In this document: positions 6,401 to 6,590 of the stretch, piece by piece | Layout: every line of letters begins with the position of its first letter | Position numbering within the stretch: the stretch's first letter is position 1 | NCBI GenBank assembly: GCA_023140635.1 | Contig: JAGLLG010000063.1 | Location: 1-6,590, forward strand | Length of the DNA: 6,590 nt | Direction of reading: 5' to 3' | DNA from: Candidatus Pacearchaeota archaeon | GTDB taxonomy: Archaea; Nanobdellota; Nanobdellia; Pacearchaeales; GW2011-AR1 | The notes under the pieces: generated by a model | The model's input: the letters and a program-made list of their open reading frames with translations, nothing else | What the model was told of the DNA's origin: nothing | The model's database searches: none | Position numbers and translations under genes: made by a program

Positions 6401-6590
6401 TGTTGATGTTGGTGGTCTTGATTTTCACCTGCAGGATATAAGTCCTGCAAAAGATGTTGGTGCTAGTGAGAGTTCGCCTTCGTATGATCTTGAAGGAAAT
6501 TTAAGGCCCCAAGGTTCTGGTTATGACATCGGAGCGTACGAATCTCAATCTGGGAGTTCTCCCCAACCTACATGTCAACTCACCTCCGCA
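3321..6590 (+). CDS. Giant secreted multi-domain protein with two parallel beta-helices (3' partial)
   Basis: The frame is open for 1,090 codons from ATG 3321 to the window edge with no stop, so the C-terminus is missing. Order by residue: signal peptide 1-27; right-handed beta-helix 28 to about 430 with tail; LWPWPNE (462-468) to YIWEYLGN (599-606) module with an inserted domain (about 493-562); Cys-rich region 608-699 with 14 Cys; second beta-helix 696-1074; Ser/Pro linker and the start of another segment. Proteins of this build are exported and surface-bound or released; parallel beta-helices commonly bind, cleave or epimerise polysaccharides, but no catalytic residues could be assigned, so substrate and activity are unknown. 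An adhesin role is equally possible. The start could instead be Met7 (3339), better spaced from the TATA box; both starts give a signal peptide. There is no Shine-Dalgarno. The gene follows the glycosylase by 27 bp but has its own TATA-like element. Confidence 0.85.
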   Translation, partial: MISIKKMGKRFVLVFLFLVFLVSSASGIDYYVCSDGSDSSGDGSLGDPWQTIQYGINQMSGGDTLIVKNGTYTGTANRIYNVPSGSASQYTIVRAEEDWGVTLSATTGGAYSSPVRIEDSSYIIIRGFKIKNSAESNVWIDNSDHIKVIRCSSDGIEGGVGSSFGAFGGSQYVLFEECHSYGAGRYTFAVGGTNSAGVNTEFIIFRRNVCRWDFSNTHEPLSCFNTYDRRHVLFQNNIAIDGKDIRSQDTTYDGLKGFFTANGASELSYQGNIVLNLEGAGYWMEDRPISNIIFENSISWDLKDARFPSIFTDGYPSWLLYIRSGDGPVNINHCTFGVSDLGGGFNGRPMPNDYLTNSIIYGVELDDGIYANGIGWTVEDYNSYYANTGDRNVNGGVGSNSIENINPLSNSLLYIPRIESGSDLSSIANDGGPIGATIVKRYGVSGTLYGETGYDILTNEDLWPWPNEDIIKEDMASFSKSEGEFLTSSYSSCTIDSATDTITMPNHGLSANNGISFDGTILPSGISKYQRYNVVNPSTNTFQITPHSKTGTIIDFSDNGVGIACAEGWNNPSMSGDRGFASSTDTNLYNSGPVTLTSYIWEYLGNECPSDICGGGSSSVCGDGTIEGSETCDDGVSNGVVCSPIYDGSCSYCSNSCTTITLQGSYCGDGNCDAGNEDETSCVADCASAGECDSANVLCVDDSAGVYQEYSTIQAAASVALPGDTVYVKAGTYEEQVTPANSGTVSNRIYYKAYPGDMVIIDGGNSRDYGFYLENDDYITIEGFNFQNTVTAGISFRFSDYVELKNNTAASAGRWGFYSAYSSDALLESNEGHGNSEHGYYAANGGDNIIVRNNIFYDNTRTGFQFNADGHEIMYNALIEGNIVYDNVESTMDFVGLYNSVIQNNLAYNSQSKSMVFWDSGYGSWMGCKNNLVIGNTFHMASGVDREGILVRSFSTNNTIKNNIFYTFNSPALEIRADSVQDTLTDNNILYNSQGDKVLWAGNSYTLEEYRSATGNGQNSFDTNPLFVDVGGLDFHLQDISPAKDVGASESSPSYDLEGNLRPQGSGYDIGAYESQSGSSPQPTCQLTSA
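3402..4703 (+). other. First right-handed parallel beta-helix domain
   Basis: It opens with a beta-helix N-cap of the DUF1565-like type: YYVCSDGSDSSGDGS, then PWQTIQYGIN and GGDTLIVKNGTY. Coils of roughly 20-25 residues follow, with the usual hydrophobic strand then Asn-rich turn (YIIIRGFKIKNS, HIKVIRCSSDG, YVLFEECHSYG, HVLFQNNIAID, NIIFENSISWD). It ends in a tail with GGPIGATIVKRYG and GTLYGETGYDIL. This fold is common in pectate-lyase-like and other extracellular polysaccharide-active proteins. Which residues would be catalytic cannot be told from sequence alone. Confidence 0.75.
3791..3798 (+). repeat. G8 homopolymer inside the surface-protein gene
   Basis: Eight consecutive G bases encode part of Glu-Gly-Gly-Val in the first beta-helix. 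It is the longest G run in an otherwise AT-rich window. The reading frame is intact across it in this copy. Tracts of this length in surface-protein genes can slip during replication and switch the gene on and off, but whether that happens here is unknown. Confidence 0.9.
4704..5138 (+). other. LWPWPNE / YIWEYLGN module split by an inserted domain
   Basis: The halves LWPWPNEDIIKEDM (462-475) and GDRGF...LTSYIWEYLGN (576-606) are recognisable as the two ends of one short module that often closes beta-helix proteins. Between them is an unrelated stretch of about 100 residues, roughly 480-575. The split is judged from memory of related proteins, not from an alignment made here. Confidence 0.5.
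4797..5006 (+). other. Inserted ~70-residue 'NHGLS' domain resembling phage/structural-protein repeats
   Basis: Residues 493-562 contain DTITMPNHGLS, then FDGTILPSGIS, YNVVNPSTNTFQI and IDFSDNGVG. This order (thr-rich strand, HGL, LP-G-(I/L)S, Y-V-N-T-NTF(Q/K), I-D-F-G) recalls a beta-rich module seen in phage tail and other structural proteins, which usually handle surface attachment. It is probably an independently folding beta domain placed as an insert. The family could not be confirmed. Confidence 0.45.
5142..5417 (+). other. Cys-rich 'CGDG' region linking the two beta-helices
   Basis: Residues 608-699 hold 14 cysteines after a Gly-Gly-Gly-Ser-Ser-Ser linker (614-619). The first unit, CGDGTIEGSETCDDG (621-635), with a following C-S-Y-C-S-N-S-C (650-657), matches the Myxococcus-type Cys-rich repeat. 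The second, CGDGNCDAGNEDETSC (667-682) then DC, matches a shorter repeat common in archaeal surface proteins. Disulfide-stapled, possibly calcium-binding spacers are the expected role; this implies an oxidising extracytoplasmic location. Confidence 0.7.
5406..6542 (+). other. Second right-handed parallel beta-helix domain (complete)
   Basis: A fresh N-cap starts at residue 696: VLCVDD, YSTIQAAASVA, PGDTVYVKAGTY (722-733), then RIYYKAYPGD and VIIDGG. Regular coils follow (YITIEGFNFQN, YVELKNNTAAS, NIIVRNNIFYDN, SVIQNNLAYNS, TIKNNIFYTF). It closes with the classic beta-helix ending PLFVD...DFHLQDISPAKDVG...DLEGNLRPQ...YDIGAYE (ends at residue 1074), so this domain is whole. Its codon use is more C-ended than that of the first helix. 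Confidence 0.8.
6543..6590 (+). other. Ser/Pro linker and start of a further, unseen domain
   Basis: Residues 1075-1090 (SQSGSSPQPTCQLTSA) follow the end of the second beta-helix. The Ser/Pro-rich part looks like a linker, and CQLTSA looks like a first beta strand of another extracellular domain, possibly Ig-like. The window ends here, so nothing more can be said. Confidence 0.4.

Noticed and set aside
1..6590. tRNA or rRNA genes, CRISPR array, insertion sequence or attachment site
   Set aside because: No cloverleaf-like segment, regularly spaced repeats, transposase-like frame or terminal inverted repeats were seen; nearly all the sequence is accounted for by coding regions.

Overview
This window looks like a piece of an AT-rich archaeal chromosome, most likely from a DPANN-type lineage such as Woesearchaeota or Pacearchaeota. 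That is an inference from four things. There is no convincing Shine-Dalgarno sequence before any visible start. TATA-box-like elements sit about 25-29 nt from start codons, as expected for leaderless archaeal mRNAs. A P-loop kinase-like domain is fused to a dCMP deaminase. A large secreted beta-helix protein carries Cys-rich 'CGDG' repeats. An AT-rich candidate-phylum bacterium is the main alternative. No sequence search could be run.

Layout. (1) Bases 1-991, + strand: a gene cut at its 5' end, encoding a two-domain protein (P-loop kinase-like domain, then zinc dCMP deaminase). (2) Bases 997-2661, - strand: a complete arginyl-tRNA synthetase, convergent with the deaminase across a 5-bp gap. 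(3) Bases 2662-2711: a 50-bp divergent promoter region with one almost perfectly symmetric TATA-like element midway between two start codons. (4) Bases 2712-3293, + strand: a complete 3-methyladenine DNA glycosylase of the AAG/MPG family. (5) Base 3321 (or 3339) to the window end, + strand: one uninterrupted reading frame of at least 1,090 codons with no stop before the window ends. It encodes a secreted multi-domain surface protein: signal peptide, first right-handed beta-helix, an LWPWPNE...YIWEYLGN module split by an inserted ~70-residue domain, a 14-cysteine region, a second complete beta-helix, and the start of a further segment.

Function. The first three genes are housekeeping: nucleotide-pool metabolism, translation and base-excision repair. 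They show no clear operon logic; the deaminase and the glycosylase both serve DNA maintenance, but they are separated by argS on the opposite strand. The giant gene is a different kind of cargo, an extracellular or cell-surface protein probably involved in carbohydrate binding or processing, or in adhesion. Almost every base of the window is coding; the intergenic gaps are 5, 50 and 27 bp. No RNA gene, insertion sequence, CRISPR array or attachment site was seen. The most noteworthy observations are the architecture of the giant protein, the G8 tract inside it, the change in codon use along it, and the shared bidirectional TATA element.
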